IMG/VR virus record: IMGVR_UViG_3300044712_000936
Coordinates: 23,170-87,169 of that record
Length of the DNA: 64,000 bases
Strand: one strand, 5' to 3'
Source: a virus
The translations under genes and the position numbers were made by a program. Below are positions 1 through 9,237 of the stretch, one piece after another (positions within the stretch are counted from its first letter, which is position 1; the number at the start of each line of letters is the position of its first letter). Below the pieces are notes generated by a model. It was not told the origin of the DNA and ran no database searches. It saw only the letters and a list, made by a program, of their open reading frames with translations.

Positions 1-376
1 ACTGCGTTTCTGAAATATCTATGTTGTGGTATATATTTACCACTTCATAAGTTTCTTTATAATTTAGTGTGTATAAATAGATATAGTCACCTATATACAA
101 TTCATCCAGTCGTTCAAACGCACCGTTACTATGACCAGCTAATACGACTGTTCCCCAATCATCAGTAATCCAATTCGTTTCTTCTAACCATCCAGCACCG
201 TTACTACCCACTACGTCCATATTATACTGTCTATTAACAATCGGAATTTCTTGCAGAGGTCTCCATAGATCAATAGATGGTATAACTAACCATCCTACAG
301 GTTTATCTTGGACTTGTATGGATGATACGGGCAAGATAAAATAGATAATAATAAGAATTAATAAAAAGGTTTTCAT
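1..376 (-). CDS. Sortase-like transpeptidase, C-terminus cut by window edge
   Basis: The reading frame starts with ATG at 376 (AAAGG seven bases upstream) and runs off the window. It opens with a hydrophobic signal or anchor segment (residues 2-18), then shows a sortase pattern: GWLVIPSID near residue 28, and VVLAGHSNGAF near residue 77, where His82 would be the catalytic histidine, followed by GDYIYLYT. The catalytic Cys and Arg would lie beyond the edge. Sortases join proteins to cell-surface acceptors or polymerise pili, so here it could act on virion or host-surface proteins. It has its own promoter just downstream of the capsid gene. The family call rests on the N-terminal half only. Confidence 0.72.
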   Translation of the reverse strand, partial: MKTFLLILIIIYFILPVSSIQVQDKPVGWLVIPSIDLWRPLQEIPIVNRQYNMDVVGSNGAGWLEETNWITDDWGTVVLAGHSNGAFERLDELYIGDYIYLYTLNYKETYEVVNIYHNIDISETQ

Positions 377-397
377 AGTTTGCCTTTCAGCAAAATA

Positions 398-432
398 AAA
401 GAGGCCTATATTTTATTATAGACCTCTTTTTA
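398..432. terminator. Bidirectional-looking terminator after capsid gene
   Basis: AGAGG(T/C)CTATA and its complement form a stem flanked by T-runs on both strands. It lies just past the capsid stop codon and would end the leftward structural operon. Confidence 0.7.
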
Positions 433-443
433 TTACTAGTCAA
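415..443 (-). promoter_or_regulatory. Sigma70-type promoter for the sortase gene
   Basis: TTGACT, 17 nt, TATAAT on the minus strand. The -10 box lies inside the stem of the capsid-gene terminator, so termination and re-initiation are combined in about 45 bp. Confidence 0.7.
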
Positions 444-451
444 CTATTAAA

Positions 452-1924
452 TTACTGGGCACGAACATCCACTGAAGCATAAGAGTACGGAGTACCCTGG
501 CTGACAGTTGTGTTACCACCGTCAACGAAATATGGATCATCGTGGAACGGCTGACGCGGGATCTGGAGCGGGCAAACCATAACGTTCTGGATTCTACCAG
601 CCAGATGCGGGGTCAACAGGCGCAGACGTGGACGAATGAGTGTGGTCCAGTCAAAGCAGTATAGCGTCTGTCGAGGAGTCCACAGCCACATACCACCGTC
701 CGACCAGATCAGATTCGAAACACGACCATCTGCCGCTAATTCACCAGCAGCCCCTGGACCTGCAAAGTTGAAATATTCCATGTACAGCACCTGAGTATTA
801 CCCTTAACCGTAAACGGCAGGAGGTAAATATCAGACAGCATACAACCGCTAGGAACATCACCATCGTTTTCATTGTAGGTCACAGAAATTGAATCGTCAA
901 CAATCACCGGAATACGAACACCGTCAATTGTCAGATAATTCCCGTTAAACATATCATCAGACATCCGGCGCATTGCCATTGCATCTGTGTTGTTGGCTAG
1001 CTGATTAGCTGTTGCACCGCAACGGTAACTAGCATACACACAGGGCCAATAGTCTGTCAGTTCACGGAACATCGGTTCTGTCATGACCCACGCCCACTGA
1101 ACGGGACGCATGTTCATTCGAGAAGCGTTGTGGTTCACATAGCGCCACATCGTAGTCATATAGTGGAACAGAGTAGCCGCAGCCTGATCGACACGCTGGC
1201 TACCAAAGTCTTTAATATCGCTTGCCAGTGAGGGGCAGTTTGCGCCAGTGATAATGTCGGTATGGGTTGTTGTAACCAAACCCTCTAAGCCGAGAAATTC
1301 AGCATAGCCTGTACCAAGATTATTCAGGGGTGAACCTGTCCAAACCATATGGCTCAGAACATCTTCAAGTTCAACACCAACTGCAAGCATCTTTGCCGCC
1401 AAGTCAGAGGCGAACACCTTACGAGCGCCACCAGTAATTCCTGGGGGCAGCATTTTCTCAGCAACATCAACGATTGGATCATTGACTAGCTGCAAATCAA
1501 ACATCTCGCCACGATTGATCCGATCACCCGATGCTGACAGATCAATAACCTCTGTAGTACGAGCGATACGGCCCATAGCTGAACCCTGCAAACAGGATTT
1601 CATCTGACCGGGGCGCGGTGGATCCGCACAAGGAGTAGACTGTTCAGCAGCACCATTACCAGCTGTAAAGCCTGTCAAATATCCAACAATAGGGTGCGTG
1701 TCGTTTGTGGCACGCGCAGCAGGCAGAGCGGCGATCAGACCCTTAGCATTAACGCGAGTTGAGAAAATATCACGTTCAATACCGGGGTAACTAAAGATAC
1801 CGTTACTGCCATGCACCCGATTGGTAGAAATTGAAAAACCAGCGGGTAAATCGTGCTTCTGCCGCTCACTCAAATGCGGAGTTAACAACTGAGCAAGAGC
1901 ATTTACAAGTTCATTACCGTCCAT
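452..1924 (-). CDS. Major capsid protein
   Basis: This 490-residue protein follows the protease-scaffold gene directly and precedes a terminator, the usual place of the major capsid gene in HK97-type phages. I see no motif that proves the fold. It has no signal peptide or TM segment and has the mixed alpha/beta composition of coat proteins. The start ATG at 1924 has AGGAG about 13 bases upstream, which is rather far. The call is by gene order and length; another abundant virion protein is the alternative. Confidence 0.7.
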   Translation of the reverse strand: MDGNELVNALAQLLTPHLSERQKHDLPAGFSISTNRVHGSNGIFSYPGIERDIFSTRVNAKGLIAALPAARATNDTHPIVGYLTGFTAGNGAAEQSTPCADPPRPGQMKSCLQGSAMGRIARTTEVIDLSASGDRINRGEMFDLQLVNDPIVDVAEKMLPPGITGGARKVFASDLAAKMLAVGVELEDVLSHMVWTGSPLNNLGTGYAEFLGLEGLVTTTHTDIITGANCPSLASDIKDFGSQRVDQAAATLFHYMTTMWRYVNHNASRMNMRPVQWAWVMTEPMFRELTDYWPCVYASYRCGATANQLANNTDAMAMRRMSDDMFNGNYLTIDGVRIPVIVDDSISVTYNENDGDVPSGCMLSDIYLLPFTVKGNTQVLYMEYFNFAGPGAAGELAADGRVSNLIWSDGGMWLWTPRQTLYCFDWTTLIRPRLRLLTPHLAGRIQNVMVCPLQIPRQPFHDDPYFVDGGNTTVSQGTPYSYASVDVRAQ

Positions 1925-1950
1925 TTTAAGCTTTGTCTCCTAAGTGTATA

Positions 1951-3186
1951 TTACTTAATTGCAGTACCCCAAAAGATTTTATCGGAATCTAAAGTTTCCC
2001 AACCACGCATCGGATTTGCTTCTTTCTTTGCTTCCACAGGAACGGGAGTCTTGTCGGTCATGACGCCAATCAGCTTCTGCCAATTAGGTTCAATCATCCG
2101 AGCAACTTTCTCGTCTTCTGTTTCTTCTACAGCTTTAATCCGACTTTCCATCTGATCCAGACCTGCCTTAATTTCGGCGCGGATTCCGTCCAGTCGTTCG
2201 TTGAGGGTCGCCACTAAGCCATCAATATTAATACCTTCGGCAACCTTCAGAACTAGATCATTAATCAGTTTCTGAGCTTCGTTTGGAACTTCGTTTTCCT
2301 CAGTCTTTTCACCTTCAGGAGCAACTGGCTCTGCCGGTGTCTGTTCTGGTTCTGCATTTTCCTTCTCAGGTTCCGCAGGAGGATTTTCTTTAAACTCAGT
2401 GCCTTTGTTACGCAACTCATTCTGCTTATCCTCTGTCGAGTGCTCGATTTCGTCACCTAAACCATCTGAAATCGTATTCAACAGAGCTTTTTCTTCAGCA
2501 TCCATTGGTAACTCATTCCCTCCAAAGATTTTTGCATCGGTATACACGTTAGCCGCCCGACTTCTATGTAATACCGAATACTCGAATGACTTATATTCGT
2601 CATAAATACTATCACTATATTTACCAGGAACAAAACCGTGCGACATTCCAAGTTCACCAGCCACGTTTTGTAACTGCTTTACTAATTCTTTCTTATTATC
2701 ATACACCTTAGCAACCACGATCACAAAACCGTTGGAATAAATAACCTTTTCGGTTTCTGCAATTGCATAGTCTTTGTAGAAATCGCGCATGATTCCACTC
2801 AAAGTATTGTTGTTAATCAGGCCCATTTCGTGAGCTTTCATAACAGCTACCCAAAAGCCAGGGGCATAGCGAGGCATATGGTACAACGTAATCTGCGGTT
2901 TTACACCAGTTTCTTTCAGCCACTCAATATATTTTAAGTGAGCTTCCTCACTTATAATCTGATTTTGGCGGTCTTTAAACTGGTTGGAATACGTGCCCAC
3001 AAACCACATCTGACCGTTGGCATCTTCTTTGAACATAACTGAATTTTCACGTTCCGAAGATTCAATAGCACCGATCTGTGAAACAGCACGCTCCTTAGTC
3101 GGATGGCAACCAAAAGAATGACCTTCGGGATCATCTTTCTTTACCACACAATACATTCCATTTCTTTCTCTGATTGTATAGGGCAT
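1951..3186 (-). CDS. Prohead protease fused to scaffold-like domain
   Basis: The 411-residue protein has three parts. Residues 1-45 match a short module common in phage head proteins (HPTKERAVSQIGAIE). Residues about 50-225 look like a prohead serine protease, with a His in TLYHMP and a Ser in LGMSHGF as candidate catalytic residues. Residues about 225-385 are acidic, Pro/Glu-rich and then coiled-coil (LVATLNERLDGIRAEI), typical of a scaffold that is cleaved during capsid maturation. It sits between the tail-completion-like gene and the capsid gene. Family assignment is from motifs and context; the catalytic residues are inferred. Confidence 0.75.
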   Translation of the reverse strand: MPYTIRERNGMYCVVKKDDPEGHSFGCHPTKERAVSQIGAIESSERENSVMFKEDANGQMWFVGTYSNQFKDRQNQIISEEAHLKYIEWLKETGVKPQITLYHMPRYAPGFWVAVMKAHEMGLINNNTLSGIMRDFYKDYAIAETEKVIYSNGFVIVVAKVYDNKKELVKQLQNVAGELGMSHGFVPGKYSDSIYDEYKSFEYSVLHRSRAANVYTDAKIFGGNELPMDAEEKALLNTISDGLGDEIEHSTEDKQNELRNKGTEFKENPPAEPEKENAEPEQTPAEPVAPEGEKTEENEVPNEAQKLINDLVLKVAEGINIDGLVATLNERLDGIRAEIKAGLDQMESRIKAVEETEDEKVARMIEPNWQKLIGVMTDKTPVPVEAKKEANPMRGWETLDSDKIFWGTAIK

Positions 3187-3188
3187 TT

Positions 3189-3743
3189 TTAATCCTTTAA
3201 CGCTCTCTGAATTGCTTTAATCACTTTATTAGTAATTTCCTTCTTTTCTTCTTTAACGATATGGTCTTCAAAATGTCTTGCTTTTATACTTGACATTTTT
3301 ATCCGCTTAGGCTTCACGAAAACCATTTTTTCACCGTATCTTCTAGGGTTTCCCGCTGTACCATATACGTTATTAGGCCCGGTCTTTGCCTTGTATCGTT
3401 TAAAGACCATAGCCCCTGCCCGAACAGCGGTAACATGGCGACCTTTACGATTAGTTCCTAAGCTTACCCATCTCCATCTTGATTTTGCTTTATCAGAACC
3501 ACTTAGAGTCATCAGCAAAACCAAATTGTCGCCCATAACACGATATTGTCCAGTAAAAGTCGGTTTTGTTTGCCAATATTTAATTCTTTTCTGCTGTGCG
3601 CCCTGTAACTGTGTTTTTACCGGACCTAACAAGACATCTTTAACTGCTGCTTTTATTTTTTTATCCAGGTGTACAGGAAAGTCCTGTGGCTTAGGTAAGA
3701 TAGGCTCTATCTTTATATTGATTGAAGCCTGTTTAGCGCACAT
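3189..3743 (-). CDS. HK97-gp10-like tail completion / neck protein
   Basis: A basic protein of about 184 residues lies between the portal and protease genes and overlaps the portal gene by 11 bp. Its length, its WVSLGTNRKGRH segment and its Lys/Arg-rich C-terminus recall minor head-tail joining proteins of the HK97 gp10 type, which close the connector or tail tube. ATG at 3743 is preferred over a GTG at 3761. The function is inferred from context and general appearance only. Confidence 0.5.
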   Translation of the reverse strand: MCAKQASINIKIEPILPKPQDFPVHLDKKIKAAVKDVLLGPVKTQLQGAQQKRIKYWQTKPTFTGQYRVMGDNLVLLMTLSGSDKAKSRWRWVSLGTNRKGRHVTAVRAGAMVFKRYKAKTGPNNVYGTAGNPRRYGEKMVFVKPKRIKMSSIKARHFEDHIVKEEKKEITNKVIKAIQRALKD

Positions 3744-5133
3744 TATCTGATTCCATACCACCTACGACCTGATCCGCCGAAAATTCGTCTGGTTTAGTCT
3801 GTAAATTACCCGCTTGCGGAGCAGCTACACCACGACTTTCAATTGCTTCCACCATATGCTCCGGTAAGTCACCAGATAACACAGCCAATTCACGAGCGGC
3901 TTGCAGATCCAATTCACCAGACTTGACACGCAAGACACGATCTTTACCGCGTGTAAAGCTTGCATCAGCCTTAGCTGTTTCTGCCTGTAAGTCATGCTCC
4001 ATAAACTGAAATTTGACATTTCTAGGCAAAATGCCGTTATTATTGAGCATATGCTCTATCATTTTCATCATCAAAGCCGGACCTTTACCCTGCGTTTTCA
4101 TGTGCAGAATATCGGACTGCTGAGACGAACCTAGATTGCCACCGGGTAAAGGCGCAAATTCCTGATAGTCCACACCGAAGGTCAAAGCTAACTGAGCAAT
4201 GTACCATTTCATTGTACTATCTTCATCAAAGGCATCAGGCAAAGAAGCCAGATTGATAGTTTTAACATCTACACCAGAAGTCGGGTCTAAACCAGCGATA
4301 ACAATAGGATTACTGTAGCGCAGCAAACCCATATTCAACGACTGGTTCTTACCAACAATCATGGCATCATCTAATTCGTTCTGGTTGACACCTGACACCA
4401 GATGCACGGCTCTACTGAAGTTACCGCTGACTTTTTCCCGTTTGTAAATTTCGATGTCGCGCAAAATCTGAGCAGCACGTAAACAACGGGTCAAAGCACA
4501 ATACTGCACTCCATAAGCTTCTTCGATAGGGGAGGGCATTTCCTCCAAAAGCAAAACTTGATACCACTTCATATAGGTTTCACGACCATTACGATCCCGA
4601 TACAGGACTGGCAATTCCTGATTGCCTGTTCGTTCACAACGAGCGGAATCAAGGTGAGTTATATTGATCACAGGTGAATCTGGTCTATCTTCTGTTCTGA
4701 TTAACTGCCAGAAAGCACCGTTATCTTGGGTATAAATATCAATTAAAGTTTTAAATAATAACTCAAACCAGCCGTTCCCATACTCAGCGTTAGCCAACAT
4801 CCGAGTCACAGCCCGAATAGTATTCTTGGGTCGAGGACCATTTGGATCAGTGGCTACAATTTCCCACTCAAAAGCGGAGATACGAGAAGTTGCAGCATAA
4901 ATCGCTGATGCTACCATAGGTTCAGTAGGCCAGAAATCTCGTAATTGTTTATCTCTATTAGCAGGTGTAGTAGACCAGGATGTAATATCATCAGCGGTGT
5001 TGGCTATATACAAAACATACTTTCCAAAACCCCCTCTTTCTTTGGGTTTAGGAAAGTCAACGACACTGTTTTTAACAATGTCTGGATTTATTTGCTTAAC
5101 TGTTTCAATCTGCACGTAATCATTGTCGGGCAT
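3733..5133 (-). CDS. Portal protein
   Basis: The 466-residue protein is placed directly after the large terminase gene (14-18 bp overlap) and before head-maturation genes. Portal-like features include the N-terminal DITSWSTTPANRDKQLRDFW region, a central MKWYQV segment and a C-terminal helical region with GSSQQSDILHMKTQGKG. It would form the dodecameric ring at the capsid vertex through which DNA is packaged. The start ATG at 5133 has AGGA eight bases upstream. Confidence 0.85.
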   Translation of the reverse strand: MPDNDYVQIETVKQINPDIVKNSVVDFPKPKERGGFGKYVLYIANTADDITSWSTTPANRDKQLRDFWPTEPMVASAIYAATSRISAFEWEIVATDPNGPRPKNTIRAVTRMLANAEYGNGWFELLFKTLIDIYTQDNGAFWQLIRTEDRPDSPVINITHLDSARCERTGNQELPVLYRDRNGRETYMKWYQVLLLEEMPSPIEEAYGVQYCALTRCLRAAQILRDIEIYKREKVSGNFSRAVHLVSGVNQNELDDAMIVGKNQSLNMGLLRYSNPIVIAGLDPTSGVDVKTINLASLPDAFDEDSTMKWYIAQLALTFGVDYQEFAPLPGGNLGSSQQSDILHMKTQGKGPALMMKMIEHMLNNNGILPRNVKFQFMEHDLQAETAKADASFTRGKDRVLRVKSGELDLQAARELAVLSGDLPEHMVEAIESRGVAAPQAGNLQTKPDEFSADQVVGGMESDNVR

Positions 5134-6733
5134 TTCTAATATCCTGTAGTTTCTGTAATAATTCTTGTTCCGTCATGTTTAGGTTAAGCCTTTTTCCACC
5201 CGTTATATTTAAGCGCAAGCATTGTTCAGAAGCCATTGAGCAAGCCACAGCAGCATCAATTTTTAAAGAATCTGCTAACTTTACCAGCCGTAGTTTTCCA
5301 CCATCTGTCTGAGCACCCGCTTGTGTAATATGTTGGTATAGAGTCGGTAATTCACCCTGTTTGTTTAAACCGTCACCATTAACATCCCAAAACAGAGAAC
5401 GATTTAAAATGCGATCATACAGACCCTTATCAGCTACAGCACGATCTTTTTGCTGAGAGAAGTTGTACATCCATACTACATTTTCTTTGCGTAACCGTTG
5501 TGCCATATCCTCTAACTGATATTTATCGTAGGCTATGCAAACAACATTATATTTGGCACACAACTCTCTTAACTTTGGTTCTACATCTTCACTAATCTTA
5601 ATTGTACCACCGCTTTTTTGTGGAGTGAAAATATAACAAAAACGAACCAGTAAATTTGATGAATCTTCGTAGTCACGAGTCACACCAACGATAGCAGCAA
5701 AGTCATTCGTAATAGCACCGTCAACACCTAACACCAACGGAACACTTTTATCCAGAGCCGGTACATTTTCCTTTTTGACTGATTCCCATAACTGCGGCTG
5801 AATAAACGAATCAACCGGGGAAATCCACATATTACGATGGATACGATCAAATTCATGAGGAGGCAATAACTTGGCTTCCATCTGATAATATTCAGGTGTT
5901 TGCCACTTCATACGCGGCTCATGATCCCAATAACAGAATATACCAGCAGCTTCATTTGTAAAAACTACGTAGTCACCATTGCCTGACAAATTGGATCGTA
6001 AATCCATAAAGTCAGGATGTGGAGTACCTTCTTTAACCGCTGTTCGATACAGACCTTCCAGTAATTCACTTGTGCCAGTTTCCCCCGCATAACTTTCAAT
6101 CCAACGCATAGCATAGCCATATAGAGTAGGAGGCAAGGTCATTTCTGTAAACAATCGTTTCTTTGATTCCGTTTTAAAGCCCCACAACTCTGAATAACAC
6201 ACAAACAGAGGCTGTGAACCGGCTTCACCCTCAGCATCACAAGGGATAGCCCTAATTTTAGTGTTGTTTGGTAAAGTAACTTCTGTTAATTGGTAGTGAA
6301 CATCCTTAAATATTCCTCCTAGCTGTGCATGTAACTTAAAATTGGTACGAATAGGGGAATAAATACGGTCTGTAGCTTGAACACCGTCATTCGCAAGGCA
6401 ATAAACCTGTGAATAAGGACTATGGTAAGCAAAATACAAGGTTATAGCCGACGCTATAGCTGATTTACCAGACTTCTTAGGGGCAGAATAGATAACTGTA
6501 CTGTATTTGAGTCTTCCATCTGGTCTTTTAGACAATGCTTCGTTAACAATTCGTTTCTGGTGATCAGACAAGAGGAGAGGACCGGGGGGAAGTTTCTCAT
6601 CCGTTATTGGATCTCGAGGATCCGGTACATAATAGTTCTTTTCAATCCAATCAGCCGGACTCTGAACGATCTGCTGTTGTACGGACTGTAGGCGACTCGA
6701 TAAGCGCTCTGCCACCTGATCCAACAATGTCAT
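5120..6733 (-). CDS. Terminase large subunit
   Basis: This ATPase-nuclease motor packages DNA into proheads. A Walker A-like YSAPKKSGKSA lies near residue 84, a Walker B-like LFVCYSELWGF near residue 180, and a nuclease-domain Asp motif in LGVDGAITNDFAA near residue 340. Its length of about 537 residues fits phage TerL. ATG at 6733 is chosen because AGGTGG lies about six bases upstream; a GTG at 6742 is the alternative. Its 5' end overlaps the small-terminase-like gene by about 83 bp. Confidence 0.92.
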   Translation of the reverse strand: MTLLDQVAERLSSRLQSVQQQIVQSPADWIEKNYYVPDPRDPITDEKLPPGPLLLSDHQKRIVNEALSKRPDGRLKYSTVIYSAPKKSGKSAIASAITLYFAYHSPYSQVYCLANDGVQATDRIYSPIRTNFKLHAQLGGIFKDVHYQLTEVTLPNNTKIRAIPCDAEGEAGSQPLFVCYSELWGFKTESKKRLFTEMTLPPTLYGYAMRWIESYAGETGTSELLEGLYRTAVKEGTPHPDFMDLRSNLSGNGDYVVFTNEAAGIFCYWDHEPRMKWQTPEYYQMEAKLLPPHEFDRIHRNMWISPVDSFIQPQLWESVKKENVPALDKSVPLVLGVDGAITNDFAAIVGVTRDYEDSSNLLVRFCYIFTPQKSGGTIKISEDVEPKLRELCAKYNVVCIAYDKYQLEDMAQRLRKENVVWMYNFSQQKDRAVADKGLYDRILNRSLFWDVNGDGLNKQGELPTLYQHITQAGAQTDGGKLRLVKLADSLKIDAAVACSMASEQCLRLNITGGKRLNLNMTEQELLQKLQDIRNARQ

Positions 6734-7490
6734 GTACACCACCTGTTATGATTCTTAAAACACTGTTCTGCTCAATCGGAGAACTTACTTGTTTCAGTAC
6801 AGTGTCAGTAATTAAAGAACACAAACGATCAATGATTCCTAATACCTGTTCTTGATTCAAAAACAAACGCATTTCTTTAGAGCGATCAATCTCTGCTTTG
6901 GTCAAATCTTTGATAACTAAAGTGTTCTTTCTAATTTCTTCCCATGCCATAGAGCCATCTTGTACTACTTTAATAACAGCCTTAAGTTTGGCTATACCGC
7001 TGACATAATCGCCACCTTCTAACAGTTCCAACGCATCATAGAGTCCTTTAATGTTTCTAGGAAAAGATAAAGCCCCTTCTGCCAAATTCTCTGATAACTG
7101 AGCATTTCGGGCAGAAAGCAAAGCTGTATTATGACGCATATTAAATAGTTCATCATCTTCGACAAACGTTCTATATTTATCAGCTAAATCACCTTTAATG
7201 TAATCTGTTGCTACTTTTGGCATATTCTTAGTATATCTCCTTCCCGGTGCTGGTCCACCACGATTACCAGCGCCATGAAATCTACAGACGAAATATCCAG
7301 GTCTAGCGGGAAAACCGCACTGATGTTCAGGCCACATATCGGTAGACGATGTATAAGTTCCGTTTCTCTTGGCTTCTTTTACTTTGCTTGTTTTAACAGC
7401 GTGACAACGAACTGTTACACCATCGGACATAAAGCGCACGCCAGAACCATCTATAAACCGCTGTTTGGGTGTATGTTGTCTCTGAGTCAT
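6651..7490 (-). CDS. Terminase small subunit-like protein
   Basis: The protein of about 279 residues is encoded directly upstream of TerL. The N-terminus has a possible metal-binding pattern (CGFPARPGYFVCRFHG) and a Gly/Pro/Arg-rich stretch (GNRGGPAPGRRYTKN). The rest is helical and ends in a region suited to oligomerisation. Position suggests the DNA-recognition subunit of the terminase, but I see no clear helix-turn-helix. ATG at 7490 has GGGAG six bases upstream, whereas the longer frame to 7535 overlaps promoter sequence. Confidence 0.6.
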   Translation of the reverse strand: MTQRQHTPKQRFIDGSGVRFMSDGVTVRCHAVKTSKVKEAKRNGTYTSSTDMWPEHQCGFPARPGYFVCRFHGAGNRGGPAPGRRYTKNMPKVATDYIKGDLADKYRTFVEDDELFNMRHNTALLSARNAQLSENLAEGALSFPRNIKGLYDALELLEGGDYVSGIAKLKAVIKVVQDGSMAWEEIRKNTLVIKDLTKAEIDRSKEMRLFLNQEQVLGIIDRLCSLITDTVLKQVSSPIEQNSVLRIITGGVHDIVGSGGRALIESPTVRTTADRSESG

Positions 7491-7515
7491 AAGCAACTCC
7501 CTTATTAGTACAAAT

Positions 7516-7543
7516 ATTATAGAGTCCAACCCCAAGAAAACAA
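7516..7543 (-). promoter_or_regulatory. Candidate late promoter for packaging/head operon
   Basis: TATAAT lies 26 bases upstream of the ATG at 7490, with a weak TTGTTT 16 nt further upstream. It follows a terminator, as expected for an operon start. Confidence 0.5.
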
Positions 7544-7547
7544 AAAT

Positions 7548-7572
7548 AAAAGCCGATCAGAGTCGGCTTTTT
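7548..7572 (-). terminator. Rho-independent terminator
   Basis: AAAGCCGA and TCGGCTTT form a stem with a 6-nt loop, followed on the minus strand by a T-rich run. It ends the transcript of the 7590-8887 genes. Confidence 0.8.
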
Positions 7573-7589
7573 GCAAAGGTTATGTTTAT

Positions 7590-7835
7590 TTATTTACTGT
7601 ATTGTTGTACCAGTCGTTCTAGGGTTTTATCGGGGTATAATTCATCTTCGAAGATAAAGTAGATATGACCATCGACCAACACTTCCCATACAATTACCGA
7701 TGATTCATGACATTTGAGCAGCTTACCGCGTTTTCCTCTTAATAAAATCTCATCTATACGACCAGTATAAGGAAATGCGTTCATCTTTACTTTTACATTC
7801 TGCCCTTCATGCAAAACGGGCTTTACTCTAGCCAT
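7590..7835 (-). CDS. Small SH3/KOW-like hypothetical protein
   Basis: An 81-residue basic protein whose alternating short strands (GQNVKVKMNAF, RGKRGKLLKC, VIVWEVLVDG) suggest a small beta-barrel like SH3 or KOW folds. It overlaps the upstream phosphoesterase-like gene by 13 bp and is probably translationally coupled to it. I do not recognise a family. Confidence 0.65.
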   Translation of the reverse strand: MARVKPVLHEGQNVKVKMNAFPYTGRIDEILLRGKRGKLLKCHESSVIVWEVLVDGHIYFIFEDELYPDKTLERLVQQYSK

Positions 7836-8887
7836 CGTTCAACATCATCCAAATCCCAGGACCACTTCATTTTGTGTGTGTCAGGATAAAATACCACAGT
7901 GGGCCAGCCTAGTTGTCCTCGACTCCAGCCGCTGATGGTATATTTATCAGGACCAGTTTTAGCGGTTCCTGACTGCAACATCAAGACACGATTAGATGCT
8001 CTATTACCAGCTTCATATTCCCACTCAAAAGCAGGGGCTTCTGTTACTGCATACTGATGTTTATCACCCATTACCAGCAAATCGGCATTGGGAAAATCGA
8101 AATGGAAAGCTTTAGAATGAGGCTGCAAAGGATTCCACTGGCTGTCTCCCTTAAAGAAATGGGCAACTGCCACGTTATACACTTGAGATCCAACCTCAAA
8201 CTTGATATAGGCTTTTCCATCGTAAAACGGCTTGTTAAGAGCCAGATACAAAGCTTTGATAGGATTAGTACCCCAATTCTTAGAGAACCATTTTCCGCCG
8301 TGTTGACTTCCTAAGCCAAAAAGCAGTTTGTTACGTTCATCCAGCTTACCTAACAGTTTTTCAAGAATTTTAATTTGTGTTCTCGGATCAAATATCTGTT
8401 CGTAACCAGATTCTGCGTTGGGAAACTGAGCTAAGAAACCCTCTACATCATCTCCCAACGATGCCCAGTATACTCTCGGCATATCCAGGACGCGATTAAA
8501 TATTTTCTCGAAATCTTCATATGCGGTATATCTGCCCCCAAAATGCACACATGATGGGAACATAACCGCAACAGGTCGATCCGTATTAAAATTTAGTGTA
8601 TCCAGAGTATAAACCGGATCAATAGTGTTTTCTAGTGCAACCAGTTCTCTTGTTAGCTGAAAAATCCGATCTAAGTCAAGTTCTGGTAGTTGTTCCTGTG
8701 TCTGTATAGATACTTCTACAGTTTTCCAATAATCCGTGTCGCGCTCAGCCTTACCAGCCAAGTAATAACCCTTCCACCGTCTAGCTGTTCGATCACTTGT
8801 TGCTAAATCCATTTCGTAAAGTTGTCTACCAGTGGTATCGGGGTGATCTAATAAATAGTCATACGTCTCTGATGGAATTTTAGGCAT
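7823..8887 (-). CDS. HTH plus metallophosphoesterase-like protein
   Basis: The first 60 residues look like a helix-turn-helix (GRQLYEMDLATSDRTARRWK). The rest follows a calcineurin-like phosphoesterase layout: PSCVHFGG (motif I), SLGDDVEGF (motif II), GLGSQHGG (motif III), VAHFFKGD and GDKHQY. The metal-binding Asp of motif I is replaced by Cys and motif III has GSQH instead of GNHE, so activity may be altered. Phage relatives often act as DNA nucleases or terminase accessory factors. ATG at 8887 is favoured by AGAAAGGA seven bases upstream. Confidence 0.7.
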   Translation of the reverse strand: MPKIPSETYDYLLDHPDTTGRQLYEMDLATSDRTARRWKGYYLAGKAERDTDYWKTVEVSIQTQEQLPELDLDRIFQLTRELVALENTIDPVYTLDTLNFNTDRPVAVMFPSCVHFGGRYTAYEDFEKIFNRVLDMPRVYWASLGDDVEGFLAQFPNAESGYEQIFDPRTQIKILEKLLGKLDERNKLLFGLGSQHGGKWFSKNWGTNPIKALYLALNKPFYDGKAYIKFEVGSQVYNVAVAHFFKGDSQWNPLQPHSKAFHFDFPNADLLVMGDKHQYAVTEAPAFEWEYEAGNRASNRVLMLQSGTAKTGPDKYTISGWSRGQLGWPTVVFYPDTHKMKWSWDLDDVERWLE

Positions 8888-8946
8888 ATACATTCCTTTC
8901 TAGTGGATATAAAGAGTGGCCTGTGAAGGCCACCCCTAAACCTGTG

Positions 8947-9222
8947 CTACTTAATGTCGTTACTGTAGAATTCGTTCAGCTTATCGAAAAAAGCCTCCAG
9001 ATCAGGCAGAGGAGGGGCATTCACTTTTGCAACTGGTTCCTTAGTATGGGCAAAAATCAAAACAATACCCATAATCAAAATGCCAATCGACTGCACATAC
9101 GGAGCAATAGATGATTCAGGAACCGCCACAACCAAAGCCACAATCGTAATTACCGCTTCAATAAAACGGTGATCAACAACCAGAATACCAAGTCTTGCAA
9201 GAATTTTACGAAAAGTATCCAT
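8947..9222 (-). CDS. Two-TM holin-like protein
   Basis: The 91-residue protein has hydrophobic segments at about residues 23-37 and 45-60 (SIGILIMGIVLIFAHT), a short turn between them and a charged C-terminal tail. This topology and its place near head genes fit a holin that times lysis. No family signature is certain, and another small phage membrane protein is the alternative. Confidence 0.55.
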   Translation of the reverse strand: MDTFRKILARLGILVVDHRFIEAVITIVALVVAVPESSIAPYVQSIGILIMGIVLIFAHTKEPVAKVNAPPLPDLEAFFDKLNEFYSNDIK

Positions 9223-9237
9223 TTAGTACCTCGCTAA

